DNA of 64,000 bases from an uncultured Chitinophaga sp. (GTDB lineage Bacteria; Bacteroidota; Bacteroidia; Chitinophagales; Chitinophagaceae): assembly GCF_902168175.1 (NCBI RefSeq), contig NZ_CABHOU010000072.1, forward strand, positions 248,001-312,000, given 5' to 3'. Below, in pieces: positions 26,403-35,132 of this stretch. The notes beneath the pieces were generated by a model. It was not told where the DNA came from and ran no database searches. It saw only the letters and a program-made list of their open reading frames with translations. Numbering within the stretch: position 1 is the stretch's first letter; the number at the start of each line of letters is the position of its first letter. The translations under genes and the position numbers were made by a program.

Positions 26403-27674
26403 TTAATTGGACGATTCGCCGGTGTACAGCACCATAAACGACCCCGTTACATTTGTTGTCGTTTTTAACCCATTCTCATACCCCGCTTTCGACACGTTGA
26501 AGCTCCCCGAAATATACTGGCCCTTGTTGCCGTACTTATCTATCACGATGCTACCCGGACTGTTATGCCATCTTACGTTATCGGCCCATACGGCCTCGTA
26601 AACAGTAATAACACCATTACGTTTAACCTGTAAAGTGAAATTGATGTTTTGCTCACGGCTCCATGCATACGGACTTCCGTCGCCTTTACCCGGGAAAGTA
26701 AGCTCTATGTGCTGTGTTACATCGCCGGTATTAATACCGTAGCCGAATAACTGCGTGCTTTGGGTGTTTTGCCGGTACACGCCACCTGACGGGCCGCCCA
26801 GGCGATAAGAGCCGGCTCCGGGACCACCGCCTACATTTACGATAAAACCGTCCTGCATAATGGTGATATTACACACCAGTAACAGCTGCGCCGATTGCCC
26901 GTAGTCAATTTCTGCGCTTACCGCAACAGGGTTATCTTCCGGCACCTCCATGGGCGCATGATAATAAGCTTTGTCGGCCCGCGATATGAGTGAGCCATCA
27001 CCAGCCAGCCGCCAGCGTTTAGTTACTTTTTTAGGAATATCGTAGCCGTAGATGATAGGTTGCTCGCCGTTGGTGCTGTTCACTTTATTCACCTGGTAAC
27101 GTACGCGCAGCTCTACTTCTCCACCGGGCACCACCGCAGCAGCACGCGGTTCGATAAACAGCTTTTGGAACATGATCCAGTCGGAAAAATGGTTGGTTTG
27201 TATGCTGAGCGTTTTATCAACCTTATTTAAAAACCGTTGGTCAATACTCATCCAGATACCGTCGGCCTTCTGGTAAGCAATGCCCAGCATGTCATCGGTA
27301 GAGCCGTTTAGCTCCTCCTGGTTATAAAAAAAAGTGATGGTAGCCGGTGTTGCAAGCTGTAAGTTATGCGGGGTAATGCGATAACCTTTGGTAACTGCCC
27401 CGGGCGCTTCGCCAGTAATGGGGGTTACAGAAATAGTCTGAGCAGATGTAAGGGCACCGGGCGGAATTTTCACCAGCACTAAACCGTCTTCGCTTGCCAG
27501 GAACCCGCCGGCGGCACCAATTACTTTCGTCGTGGCATTACCAGTAACAGTACCTACTGGCGTTGGGTGCCCCGGCTGGTCGACCGGGATATCATCTTTG
27601 GGCACCGGCTGTTTATCTTTTTTGCAGGCGATGACGGTCAATGCAAGCAATAACACGGTTATTTGACGTAACAT
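26403..27674 (-). CDS. Lipoprotein with ZU5-like domain
   Basis: 423 residues. The lipoprotein signal ends VIAC (Cys17). After a Pro-rich linker, residues about 50-165 contain GAAGGFLAS.DGLVLVKIPPGALTSAQTISVTPI, the pattern of ZU5-like domains in secreted Bacteroidota proteins, followed by NHFSDWIMFQ. The C-terminal 240 residues are beta-rich, with a Gly/Pro-rich loop (VNVGGGPGAGSYRLGG), and are not recognised. It is last in a tight three-gene unit (6-bp gap to the gene before it). A cell-surface role is likely; the function is unknown. Confidence 0.75.
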   Translation of the reverse strand: MLRQITVLLLALTVIACKKDKQPVPKDDIPVDQPGHPTPVGTVTGNATTKVIGAAGGFLASEDGLVLVKIPPGALTSAQTISVTPITGEAPGAVTKGYRITPHNLQLATPATITFFYNQEELNGSTDDMLGIAYQKADGIWMSIDQRFLNKVDKTLSIQTNHFSDWIMFQKLFIEPRAAAVVPGGEVELRVRYQVNKVNSTNGEQPIIYGYDIPKKVTKRWRLAGDGSLISRADKAYYHAPMEVPEDNPVAVSAEIDYGQSAQLLLVCNITIMQDGFIVNVGGGPGAGSYRLGGPSGGVYRQNTQSTQLFGYGINTGDVTQHIELTFPGKGDGSPYAWSREQNINFTLQVKRNGVITVYEAVWADNVRWHNSPGSIVIDKYGNKGQYISGSFNVSKAGYENGLKTTTNVTGSFMVLYTGESSN

Positions 27675-27680
27675 ATGGGT

Positions 27681-28079
27681 TTAGTTATGGGAGGCGATAA
27701 ATACTTTTACTACTTTTCCTGCTTCACTCGTCCAGAGCTGCAGACCTGCGCTTTCGAAACAGTATACAATGTGGCGGGTGTTGTCGGCGTAATCCACATG
27801 TTCCACATCATACAGTTCGCCTTTCAGTAAAGCGAGGATGGTGTTGATGTGGAGGCCCATTAGTTCCACGCCATGGAGTGAGCAATTGCCGGCACAGGCA
27901 ATGCCTTTGATAATACCGCCTTTTGTGTAAAGCGCAGTTGCTTCCGCATCGATGGTGTAAATGCCATGATCGCCAATACCGGGCGTGTAAGTAATAACGC
28001 CGAACGATTCGAGGTGCGGGTAAAAGTGCGTGTTGAGTTCGAAGGGGCCAATGCCGACCGCTAAATTAACCTGGTACAT
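27681..28079 (-). CDS. Conserved-looking protein of unknown function
   Basis: 132 residues without signal peptide or membrane span. It contains IGPFELNTHFYPHLESFGVITYTPGIGDHG and CAGNCSLHGVELMGL (in part), which gives an impression of a compact alpha/beta fold, but I recognise no family. It lies between a small lipoprotein gene (4 bp) and the ZU5 lipoprotein gene (6 bp), so the three are almost certainly co-transcribed. The combination of two lipoproteins with a cytoplasmic-looking middle protein is unusual. Confidence 0.6.
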   Translation of the reverse strand: MYQVNLAVGIGPFELNTHFYPHLESFGVITYTPGIGDHGIYTIDAEATALYTKGGIIKGIACAGNCSLHGVELMGLHINTILALLKGELYDVEHVDYADNTRHIVYCFESAGLQLWTSEAGKVVKVFIASHN

Positions 28080-28083
28080 GGTG

Positions 28084-28278
28084 TTAACGTTTTGGGGTGA
28101 TGATCAGTTGATCGATATTGATAGTGTGCGCTTGGGCTACCCGGTAAGCGAAAGTAGCTTTTACCTGTCCGCCGGGCAGCAGTACATAACGTTCGTGTAC
28201 GGGAGTTTTGTCCGTATTCGTTTTACAGGCGCCGAGGCATAAGGCCACAACAGCGATCCTGGTAATTTTGGGGTGCAT
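28084..28278 (-). CDS. Small lipoprotein
   Basis: 64 residues with a lipoprotein signal (VVALCLGAC, Cys18) and a 46-residue mature part (YVLLPGGQVKATFAYRVAQ, INIDQLIITPKR) that looks like a few beta strands. It is first gene of a three-gene unit. No family was recognised. Confidence 0.62.
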   Translation of the reverse strand: MHPKITRIAVVALCLGACKTNTDKTPVHERYVLLPGGQVKATFAYRVAQAHTINIDQLIITPKR

Positions 28279-28368
28279 AACAACAATTTTGATGCAAGTA
28301 ACAATGGTTTGGGTGCGTGGTAAAGGGGAAGGTGAATGAATTGTTGGAAAGGTGGGGTGAGTTGGAGG

Positions 28369-28860
28369 TTAGATCAACGTGATCACCTGCCACGTGGCTA
28401 TCGCCAGAAAGAGAATACCGCCGAAAAAGGTAGACTTATAGCCCGATGGTGCTGCTGATCTGCCTTCCTCATCCGCCAGGTAATAATGTGGGTCTTCAGG
28501 ATCGTACCGGATATTCAATTTGTCGCCTACACTATAAATTGGCACCGATGTTCCCAGGTTAAGTATTACGGACAGCTGCTCTCCCTCCCTTGTGTGGAAC
28601 GATACGGTATATACTTGTTTTGTGCGGCTGTAAGCGGATTTTCCTGGATCGGTCTGGATCCATCCCCCCTGCTTCCATTTTGTAATGGTGCCGGTTGTAG
28701 ATATGCCGTTTTGCAGGAGTGCCTTATAGTGCTGTCTTCTCATAACTGCAAAAACTATGCATGTAATGCCGAACACGGTAGGTACTACTGTAAATACTTC
28801 AACGAAACGAAGCAAATCGAAAATCCAATGATGTTTGGCAAGCAGGAAGACCATAAGCAT
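28369..28860 (-). CDS. DUF3592-like membrane protein
   Basis: 163 residues with membrane helices at about 15-42 and 145-162. The extracytoplasmic part has GISTTGTITKWKQGG and VYTVSFHTREGEQLSV...YSVGDKLNIRYDPEDP, the DUF3592 pattern (a small beta domain between two helices). Its function is unknown. A second protein of the same build is encoded at 31290-31715. It stands alone on its strand and diverges from the TlpA-like gene. Confidence 0.72.
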   Translation of the reverse strand: MLMVFLLAKHHWIFDLLRFVEVFTVVPTVFGITCIVFAVMRRQHYKALLQNGISTTGTITKWKQGGWIQTDPGKSAYSRTKQVYTVSFHTREGEQLSVILNLGTSVPIYSVGDKLNIRYDPEDPHYYLADEEGRSAAPSGYKSTFFGGILFLAIATWQVITLI

Positions 28861-28996
28861 TAAAAGTATAAAATTTTAGTTGAATGCTTCCTATGAAGGG
28901 ATAGTAAGGTTCACACCCAGAAATTCACATTTCGTCACAATTACCGCCCCGTCATTGCCCCCGTTTTTATCTTACCCTCCTCAAACTAAACTATCC

Positions 28997-30385
28997 ATGC
29001 ATCTTTTTAAACTAACCATTTTACTTACATTATTTACGCTGCAATTGCAGGCGCAGCGCGTAACGTTGAAAGGCCGTATTGCCGGCGCAAAGGCAAACAT
29101 GTTATACCTCCGGCTCTCGGCTGGCTCCGTGCCTTATATGTCCGACAGCATTCCTTTAAACAGCGATGGCAGCTTTTCTTATTCGACGACTAAGATTACC
29201 AGTCCCGGTGTATATACCATGCAGGTGGCAAACGGCCGTTTCGCAGGGCTGATGCTGGCGCCGGGTTACAACATGATCCTTAATGGCATGGCCGATTCGC
29301 TGCCCTATTCACTTACCTATACCGGAACGGGCGCCATGACTAACCGTTACTGGGCAAAGTATCGTGGAATGGGCGCCAAGCCCTGGCCTAAGTGGGACGA
29401 AATGAACGAGGAAACATTCGTCCGCCAATACGTAACAGCCAACTGGTTCGATTCCGCCGCCGATGTGATGGCTAAACAGGTATTCGGGCCGTCCAATACT
29501 GATCCTTATAAAGATTTTTTTCTTGAAGGAGCCCGTACAGAGTTTGAAGTGATGAGGATATACAACCTGCATATGTACGCGTTCAACAACAACTATAGTA
29601 CGGGTCGTACCGACTCGCTATTGAACCGCTACTTCCCGGACTGGCTGAAGCAGAATCTGGGTGATCAACACATCGGCTCACAGCTTTACATGAATTTCCT
29701 GCTCAACAGTTATTTATTTCACCTGCAGGATATGCTGGGCGGCAATATATCGCGGCTGGCGATTGCCGACAGTTTGTATACCGGCAAAACCCGGGAACTG
29801 ATCATGGCGAGGGTGATCGCTAATAACCTGGAAACAGTAGCCAAACCAGAAAGTATTGAAACATTACTGGCGTACGTGCCGGGCATTGCAGATACCGCCA
29901 TTCAAAGGTTCGTGCAGGAAGCCGCCGCTAAAAAGGAAAAGGAAGTAATGGTGTACGGGAAGAACAGCCCCGCCCCTGCTTTCTCGCTGCCCGATAGTTT
30001 AGGCCAGATGTATGGCCTGGAAAACTTCAAAGACAAAGTGGTATTACTGGAGTTCTGGGCCAGTTGGTGTGGCCCCTGCAAACAGGCGATTCCTGCTATG
30101 AAGCGGATACGGGAAAAGTACAGGCATTGTGACGATGTGGTGGTGATCAGTATCGCTGTAAATGATGTGAAGGGCAGAGCGTTGCGTTACCAGATCATGG
30201 AACAGCAGCAAATGGACTGGCTGCAGCTCGAAGACCTTGATGGTCAGGTTCAAACGGCTTATAAGGCCATGGCTATTCCGCGGACGGTGGTGTTGGCCCC
30301 CGGCATGCGCATCGCTGATTTCGATGCACCTTACCCTGGCGAACCAGCGCTGGAGGCGTTAATAGAGAGTCTTTTGAAGAAATGA
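28997..30385 (+). CDS. TlpA-like thioredoxin-fold protein with DUF4369-like N-terminus
   Basis: About 462 residues from the ATG at 28997, which is followed at once by a signal peptide (LFKLTILLTLFTLQLQAQ); a longer form lacks one. Residues 21-110 resemble the DUF4369 beta domain (VTLKGRIAGAKANMLYL). The middle is helical. The C-terminal 140 residues are an AhpC/TSA-Redoxin-type thioredoxin fold with WCGPC (Cys358 and Cys361) in FWASWCGPCKQAIP. It is a periplasmic disulfide oxidoreductase; whether it reduces or oxidises is unknown. The family is greatly expanded in Bacteroidota. Confidence 0.88.
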   Translation: MHLFKLTILLTLFTLQLQAQRVTLKGRIAGAKANMLYLRLSAGSVPYMSDSIPLNSDGSFSYSTTKITSPGVYTMQVANGRFAGLMLAPGYNMILNGMADSLPYSLTYTGTGAMTNRYWAKYRGMGAKPWPKWDEMNEETFVRQYVTANWFDSAADVMAKQVFGPSNTDPYKDFFLEGARTEFEVMRIYNLHMYAFNNNYSTGRTDSLLNRYFPDWLKQNLGDQHIGSQLYMNFLLNSYLFHLQDMLGGNISRLAIADSLYTGKTRELIMARVIANNLETVAKPESIETLLAYVPGIADTAIQRFVQEAAAKKEKEVMVYGKNSPAPAFSLPDSLGQMYGLENFKDKVVLLEFWASWCGPCKQAIPAMKRIREKYRHCDDVVVISIAVNDVKGRALRYQIMEQQQMDWLQLEDLDGQVQTAYKAMAIPRTVVLAPGMRIADFDAPYPGEPALEALIESLLKK

Positions 30386-30760
30386 TCAGAGGTTGAGGTA
30401 TACTTCTTTCGCAAACACCTCCATATTGCCTTTGTCGGCAAAGTCGAGGCAATAGAAGCCCCTGCCCTTTTTGTCCAGCTCTACCAACCCGCTTTTGTCC
30501 GTAAAGCGGCCGCGGTAGAAGGTATCCAGCACACCCAGCTTCTGACCGGGTTTAAAAGACAGGTCGAATTTAGAAATGATCGCATCCTGGAAGTCCAGCG
30601 ACACTCTTTTGGGGCCGATAAAAAACATTCTCATCTCTTTATGGGCAGCGTTAAAAGCAATGCCTTCGCATACATAGTCGTTGCGAATGTCGATAAGTCT
30701 GGTACCCGAGTTAAGGCTCAGCAATGATTCAAATAGTGGAAAGGTGGATAAGGTGACCAT
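30386..30760 (-). CDS. Hypothetical protein
   Basis: 124 residues from the ATG at 30760, which lies 16 bp after the stop of the upstream membrane-protein gene; a longer reading would overlap that gene. It is a soluble beta-rich protein (IRNDYVCEGIAFNAAHKEMR, FDLSFKPGQKLGVLDTFYRG, GFYCLDFADKG). No family was recognised. It is probably co-transcribed with the membrane gene. It ends directly against the convergent TlpA-like gene, with no spacer. Confidence 0.62.
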   Translation of the reverse strand: MVTLSTFPLFESLLSLNSGTRLIDIRNDYVCEGIAFNAAHKEMRMFFIGPKRVSLDFQDAIISKFDLSFKPGQKLGVLDTFYRGRFTDKSGLVELDKKGRGFYCLDFADKGNMEVFAKEVYLNL

Positions 30761-30776
30761 GGTTAAATTTATACAT

Positions 30777-31199
30777 TTATTCGGTTCCTTCCGCGACGGG
30801 GGCCTGATGTTTAGGGAATATACGTCTGAAAGCAATATCGATAAGCCAGTAGCCGCCGAACAGTATACTGACATTAAAATAATCGTTCGTCGGTTTACTG
30901 TGTTGGGCATCGATGAGCACGGATGTAAGTATTACCGCTGGTATAAGTAATATATGAGCCACCAGCTTTAAATGGCGAAAATGCCAGGCAGACTCTCCGG
31001 GCGGAAACGTCCTTTCCATGGTGTGGAAATACACGATACCACAGTAAAGAAACATATACATGGTGGCTTCGAAGTTATCGGCAGTCAGCAAAGGTTGCGG
31101 TTCGCTGGTGGGATATAACCAAATGAACAAGCCGGATGTAATGAACCAGAAAGCTGCAAATGTGACGAGGTGTCGTACTAACGGAAGAAATGATCTCAT
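30777..31199 (-). CDS. Small integral membrane protein
   Basis: 140 residues with four predicted spans (about 10-28, 48-63, 78-96 and 107-122) and a hydrophilic C-terminus. Nothing like a catalytic motif is visible. It is probably in an operon with the hypothetical gene that follows on the same strand. Its function is unknown. Confidence 0.6.
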   Translation of the reverse strand: MRSFLPLVRHLVTFAAFWFITSGLFIWLYPTSEPQPLLTADNFEATMYMFLYCGIVYFHTMERTFPPGESAWHFRHLKLVAHILLIPAVILTSVLIDAQHSKPTNDYFNVSILFGGYWLIDIAFRRIFPKHQAPVAEGTE

Positions 31200-31263
31200 A
31201 AATTGTTAACTAAGATGGATAGGGACACTATGGGTATTGAAACAATACGTCGAATCATTATCT

Positions 31264-31295
31264 AAAAATAAAAATTTTAGGTGAGGTGCCTAAAA
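31264..31295 (-). terminator. Intrinsic terminator overlapping the DUF3592-like stop codon
   Basis: A 7-bp stem (31275-31281 with 31289-31295) is followed on the minus strand by a T-rich run. The stop codon of the gene lies inside the stem. Confidence 0.7.
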
Positions 31296-31715
31296 AGCTT
31301 CCAGCATACGGTACCCTGCGAGGCAAACCAACGCGGCAGCTGCTAAGAACAAAAGGATATAACGAAGCGGGGTGGCTCGGTTGCCGCCGCCGTTCACGGT
31401 AAATTGTTTCGGGCGTTTCCGGTTGTAACGTACTTCTACCCTTTCGCCCTGCCGGTATACATCGTTCGTGGTGGCCGCGTGCAATGCGAAGGTGTGCGTT
31501 TTACCGCTGGCAGCGGTAAAGGTTACGGTGTAGCCGCCCTGTTTAACGGAAATGGCCCCGTTAGTTATCACGCCGTGCTGCTGTAGCTGTTTATAAGCCC
31601 GGCGGTACAATAGTCCGCGGATGATGCAGAAAATAGCTGCCAGTATAGGTAGTATGGTGCCGAATTCTATGAAACGTAATTTGCCTGAAAATAAATAGCC
31701 GGTGGTAAGCAACAT
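31290..31715 (-). CDS. DUF3592-like membrane protein
   Basis: 141 residues with helices at about 15-35 and 118-137. The domain between them, ITNGAISVKQGGYTVTFTAA and YRQGERVEVRYNRKRP, follows the same plan as the protein encoded at 28369-28860, so the two are probably distant paralogues. The function is unknown. It is a single gene with its own terminator. Confidence 0.68.
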   Translation of the reverse strand: MLLTTGYLFSGKLRFIEFGTILPILAAIFCIIRGLLYRRAYKQLQQHGVITNGAISVKQGGYTVTFTAASGKTHTFALHAATTNDVYRQGERVEVRYNRKRPKQFTVNGGGNRATPLRYILLFLAAAALVCLAGYRMLEAF

Positions 31716-31770
31716 GCCTGTCTGTTTCTGGCAAAATACGAATCTTCGGGGAATTTGGATTTATGAGCTT

Positions 31771-31809
31771 AAAAAGGAACACCCGGTAACGTAATGCTCC
31801 CGGGTGTTC
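31771..31809 (-). terminator. Intrinsic terminator of the secreted coiled-coil gene
   Basis: A 10-bp stem (GAACACCCGG at 31777-31786 with its complement at 31800-31809) is followed by TTTTT on the minus strand, 7 bp after the stop codon. Confidence 0.82.
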
Positions 31810-31815
31810 ATCATC

Positions 31816-32949
31816 TTAGTCCTTTGTGAGCTTCTGCTCCAGCAGGTTTACTTTCTCTTCCAGTTTCTTCCGCTCTTCACGTTCGCCAATTAAGTAAAGT
31901 GTGAGTTCTTCGATCTTCTCCAGTAGTTTCTTGTTCATTTCGCCGAGGTCGTGCCCGTTGGTTTCTACTTCCTTTGCAGAAGGAATGCCCGGCAGGTGCT
32001 GATGGGTTTCGATGTATTGCTGTACTTCCTGCAGCGATGGCAGTTTGTAGGCTTTGTCGAATACATAATCGGGCCAGCCTGTGGTGGTAACCTTTATCTT
32101 TTTAGCGGAAATGGTGCCATTTACCGCGAGTCTGCTACCCGACGGTATAGTGCCCGTGCCGATGCCTACATTGCCGCCACCGTAAGCCATCAAGATATCT
32201 CCGGGGGATGTGGTGTTGAGGTACAATGTTTTGTTGGTACCGTTCGCGTTCGTTTCCAGGTCAAGGTATCCTTCGTTACTACCTCTTATTCTGCCTCCAT
32301 TTGCCCCGCCAAACATGGTCCAGTGGTTATATGAACTGCCAAGGATCGCGGAGATGTTATCGCCGTTGGAGGACGTCTGAGTGTTAAAGACGTGTAAGGG
32401 CGCTTCCGGTGTTTCGACTCCAATACCAACGGTTTTGAAAACGTTCAGGTATGTCACTAACGTAGTCGGGTAAGACATAGTGGCGAGGGCCTCGTCGGCT
32501 ACTGTCCAGCCGGAATAATTCGCAGACGTTACGGGCCAGCCAACTTCAAATGCTTTAATATGAAAACGAAGATAATAGTCTTTGCTATTAAGAAATATTA
32601 CCACCTTGTTGTTTTCATTTGCGAGGTAGATAGAAGGTGTATATGCACCAGATGAAGACACCCTGCTTCTTGCGAATCCTCCGTCGTAGATATAGTAGGT
32701 AAGATTCAGCGAAATTGGCGCATCGAGACCATTAGACGCGCCGTATCCATAACAATACCCTTCGATAATGATGGTAGGCATGTGAGTACCGTTAGTAAAA
32801 GGCAGGTTGGTTTTGATCTTAACGCCATGCACCGGAGTGCCATTCAAATGATAATTAAGTACATCCAAATAACCTGGGTCCTGGGCGCGGACATTAAAAA
32901 ACAGGAAGCAGATCATCGCTGCTGCCAGCATGAAAATTCTTTTCGACAT
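31816..32949 (-). CDS. Secreted tail-fibre-like protein with C-terminal coiled coil
   Basis: 377 residues from the ATG at 32949, which is followed by a signal peptide (MLAAAMICFLFFNVRAQ). The middle has VGIGVETPEAPLHVF and GNVGIGTGTIPSGSRLAVNG, motifs of the tail-fibre or endosialidase-chaperone-like surface proteins common in Bacteroidota. Then come YVFDKAYKLPSLQEVQQYI, HQHLPGIPSAKEVETNG and a terminal coiled coil (MNKKLLEKIEELTLYLI... to the end) that would trimerise. It is probably a secreted or surface fibre; the partner is unknown. An upstream in-frame extension was rejected because it lacks a signal. Confidence 0.78.
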   Translation of the reverse strand: MSKRIFMLAAAMICFLFFNVRAQDPGYLDVLNYHLNGTPVHGVKIKTNLPFTNGTHMPTIIIEGYCYGYGASNGLDAPISLNLTYYIYDGGFARSRVSSSGAYTPSIYLANENNKVVIFLNSKDYYLRFHIKAFEVGWPVTSANYSGWTVADEALATMSYPTTLVTYLNVFKTVGIGVETPEAPLHVFNTQTSSNGDNISAILGSSYNHWTMFGGANGGRIRGSNEGYLDLETNANGTNKTLYLNTTSPGDILMAYGGGNVGIGTGTIPSGSRLAVNGTISAKKIKVTTTGWPDYVFDKAYKLPSLQEVQQYIETHQHLPGIPSAKEVETNGHDLGEMNKKLLEKIEELTLYLIGEREERKKLEEKVNLLEQKLTKD

Positions 32950-33114
32950 AAAGGGATGTTTAAATTGTACGGGTTTACATTGTATAGTTACCGGGTACGG
33001 GTTAAAAAATAAAATATAGGGAACTCTCGCGGGCCAAATATATTGCATTTCGTTGTCAACATTACACATTTCATCAAATTCCCGTCTCCTCTATTTTTCG
33101 TAAATTTAAATTAC

Positions 33115-34116
33115 ATGATGCGCCTGTTCTTTTCCTGGAAACTGCACCATCTGTTATTCTGGACGCTGTTCTTTATGGTCTGGATGCTGTTGCGGTTCGA
33201 CGATTATCCTGCTATGCAGCCTACTGTGCTGGCGGGGTTGCTAAAGGTATTGTCGCTCGCGCTGGCAGTGTATTTTACCAATTACGTACTCATCCCCCGG
33301 TTGCTGTATAAAAAACAGTACCTGTTGTTTGGCATTGCGTTTATCGTGTTGGTACTCATCACCGGGTTCGCCATCATCCGGCTGCTTAACGTAATACTGC
33401 TTCCTTATATACTAAACATCCGCAAATGGCCTAATGCTACGCTGAGTGCGCAGGTGTACGATGTATACATACCCTTGTTTTTTATGGTGGGTGCAGCGGC
33501 AGGCATTAAGTTTTATATTGACAGGCAAAAAACGCTGCGGCTGGGTGCCGAGCAGGAACTGGAATACCTTCGGGCGCAAATGAACCCGCATTCGCTGTTC
33601 AACTCTCTTAACGCCATTTACTTCTTGATAGATAAAGAGAATAAAACCGCCCGCGATACGCTCATGCAGTTCTCCGGCCTGCTGCGCTACCAGCTGTACG
33701 ATGCCAATACGCCCTTTATCGACCTGGAAAAGGAACTGGAATACCTGCGCTCTTATGTGGATATACAAAGGTTGCGGCATGATACACACTACGAGATCGC
33801 ATTCACCTGTATGGATGATGTAAAAGGCCTCAGGATCGCTCCTTTGCTGCTCATCCCCTTCGTAGAGAACGTGTTTAAGCACCTTTCAGCACATACGGAC
33901 CAGCAGAACACAGGCCGCATCAATATTAGCCGGGAGGGAGATAAACTGAGGCTGGAGACTTTCAATACGAAAGACATGGAAGTGAAAGGGAAAGGCGGCA
34001 TAGGACTGGCAAACGCCAAACGCCGCCTGGCGCTCCTGTATCCGGGTAAACACCAACTGGACATCATAGAAACGTCTGTCGATTATTCCGTCACCCTCTA
34101 CATCCACCTGTTATGA
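33115..34116 (+). CDS. LytS/YehU-family sensor histidine kinase
   Basis: About 333 residues. Four membrane helices (about 12-28, 38-60, 70-98 and 118-134) lead into a His_kinase domain with AQMNPHSLFNSLNAI, where His159 is the phospho-acceptor, and a short ATPase domain (PFVENVFKHLS, KGGIGLANAKRRL). The family norm is NPHFLFN, so the Ser after the histidine is slightly unusual. The start is one of two adjacent ATGs (33115 or 33118). It overlaps the LytTR regulator by ATGA, so the pair is translationally coupled. Confidence 0.9.
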   Translation: MMRLFFSWKLHHLLFWTLFFMVWMLLRFDDYPAMQPTVLAGLLKVLSLALAVYFTNYVLIPRLLYKKQYLLFGIAFIVLVLITGFAIIRLLNVILLPYILNIRKWPNATLSAQVYDVYIPLFFMVGAAAGIKFYIDRQKTLRLGAEQELEYLRAQMNPHSLFNSLNAIYFLIDKENKTARDTLMQFSGLLRYQLYDANTPFIDLEKELEYLRSYVDIQRLRHDTHYEIAFTCMDDVKGLRIAPLLLIPFVENVFKHLSAHTDQQNTGRINISREGDKLRLETFNTKDMEVKGKGGIGLANAKRRLALLYPGKHQLDIIETSVDYSVTLYIHLL

Positions 34117-34820
34117 TATTACGCTGCATGATTATCGACGATGAACCGCTGGCGCGTAAAGGACTCAGAGAGTATATGGCCGATACCGGTTTCCTGCAAT
34201 TGGCAGGCGAATACGAGAGTGCAGTAAAGGCTTCCGGCGCGCTGGCTACCGAAAAGCCCGATCTGCTGTTCCTCGACATTCAAATGCCTAAAATGAACGG
34301 CATCGATTTCCTCCGTTCGCTCCCCAATCCGCCGATGGTTATTTTCACCACTGCGCATAGCGGGCATGCGTTAGAGGCCTTTGAATTAAACGTCATCGAT
34401 TACCTCGTAAAACCGATCTCCCTCGACCGCTTCCTGAAAGCGGTGATGAAAGCCCGCGACTTTGCCGGTTACCGTGCAGTCAAAGCGGCACCGGAAGACT
34501 ACTTCTTCATCAAATGTGATAATAAGATCGAAAAGGTGGCCTTTGCTGACATATTGTATGTAGAGGCATTACAGAACTACGTGGCGGTATATACACCACT
34601 ACGCAAATTCATCACCTATCTCACCTTTAAAGCTATAGAGGAATACCTGCCGGAGGAACAGTTCATCAAAGTGCACAAATCCTTTATCGTATCCGTCAGT
34701 AAAATTGATAGTATTGACGGGCAGGATGTATTTATTGGTCAGCAACAGGTGCCGATCAGCCGTGGGCTGAAGGAAGATGTGATGAAGCGGGTGTTGAATA
34801 ACAGGTATTTGAAGCGGTGA
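34113..34820 (+). CDS. LytTR-family response regulator
   Basis: A 235-residue regulator: a receiver domain with Asp55 (LLFLDIQMPKMNG) and Lys in YLVKPISLDRF, followed by a LytTR DNA-binding domain (VEALQNYVAVYTPLRKF, QFIKVHKSFIVSVSKIDSID). It binds DNA through a beta fold at direct repeats by family knowledge. Its start codon overlaps the kinase stop codon. The regulon is unknown. Confidence 0.93.
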   Translation: MILRCMIIDDEPLARKGLREYMADTGFLQLAGEYESAVKASGALATEKPDLLFLDIQMPKMNGIDFLRSLPNPPMVIFTTAHSGHALEAFELNVIDYLVKPISLDRFLKAVMKARDFAGYRAVKAAPEDYFFIKCDNKIEKVAFADILYVEALQNYVAVYTPLRKFITYLTFKAIEEYLPEEQFIKVHKSFIVSVSKIDSIDGQDVFIGQQQVPISRGLKEDVMKRVLNNRYLKR

Positions 34821-35132
34821 GAATCAATATGAGTGCGGGGCATGCGTTCTATACGCATTTCCTGTTTTGACGGAATTGTTTTCACCCGTGTCTGTATTTG
34901 TTGACTCTTATAGGTACCTGCTTATTACAAACCATTTTAATCCGCATGAAAGCTTCGGTGGAGGTATTTATATCCTTTTGAATGATGAAGGCCGCGGGGG
35001 CGGCGGTGTATACACCGTTCATGTCGCTAAAAAACCGGACCCTTCGCAGAGCCCGGCCTTCTCGAGTTGTGCTAAACAGGAAGGCTGGACAACCTTCCTC
35101 TGTTTCTACGTATGCTATGGTAAAAAACGTTC
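34821..35132. other. Intergenic region with a 14-bp palindrome and a weak hairpin
   Basis: No convincing gene; an 89-residue frame on the plus strand would need a TTG start and has no recognisable features. The stretch holds the perfect palindrome CGGTGTATACACCG at 35004-35017 and an imperfect hairpin at about 35079-35107 (GGAAGG with CCTTCC) near the end of the efflux operon, which may act as its terminator although the T run is poor. Confidence 0.5.
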
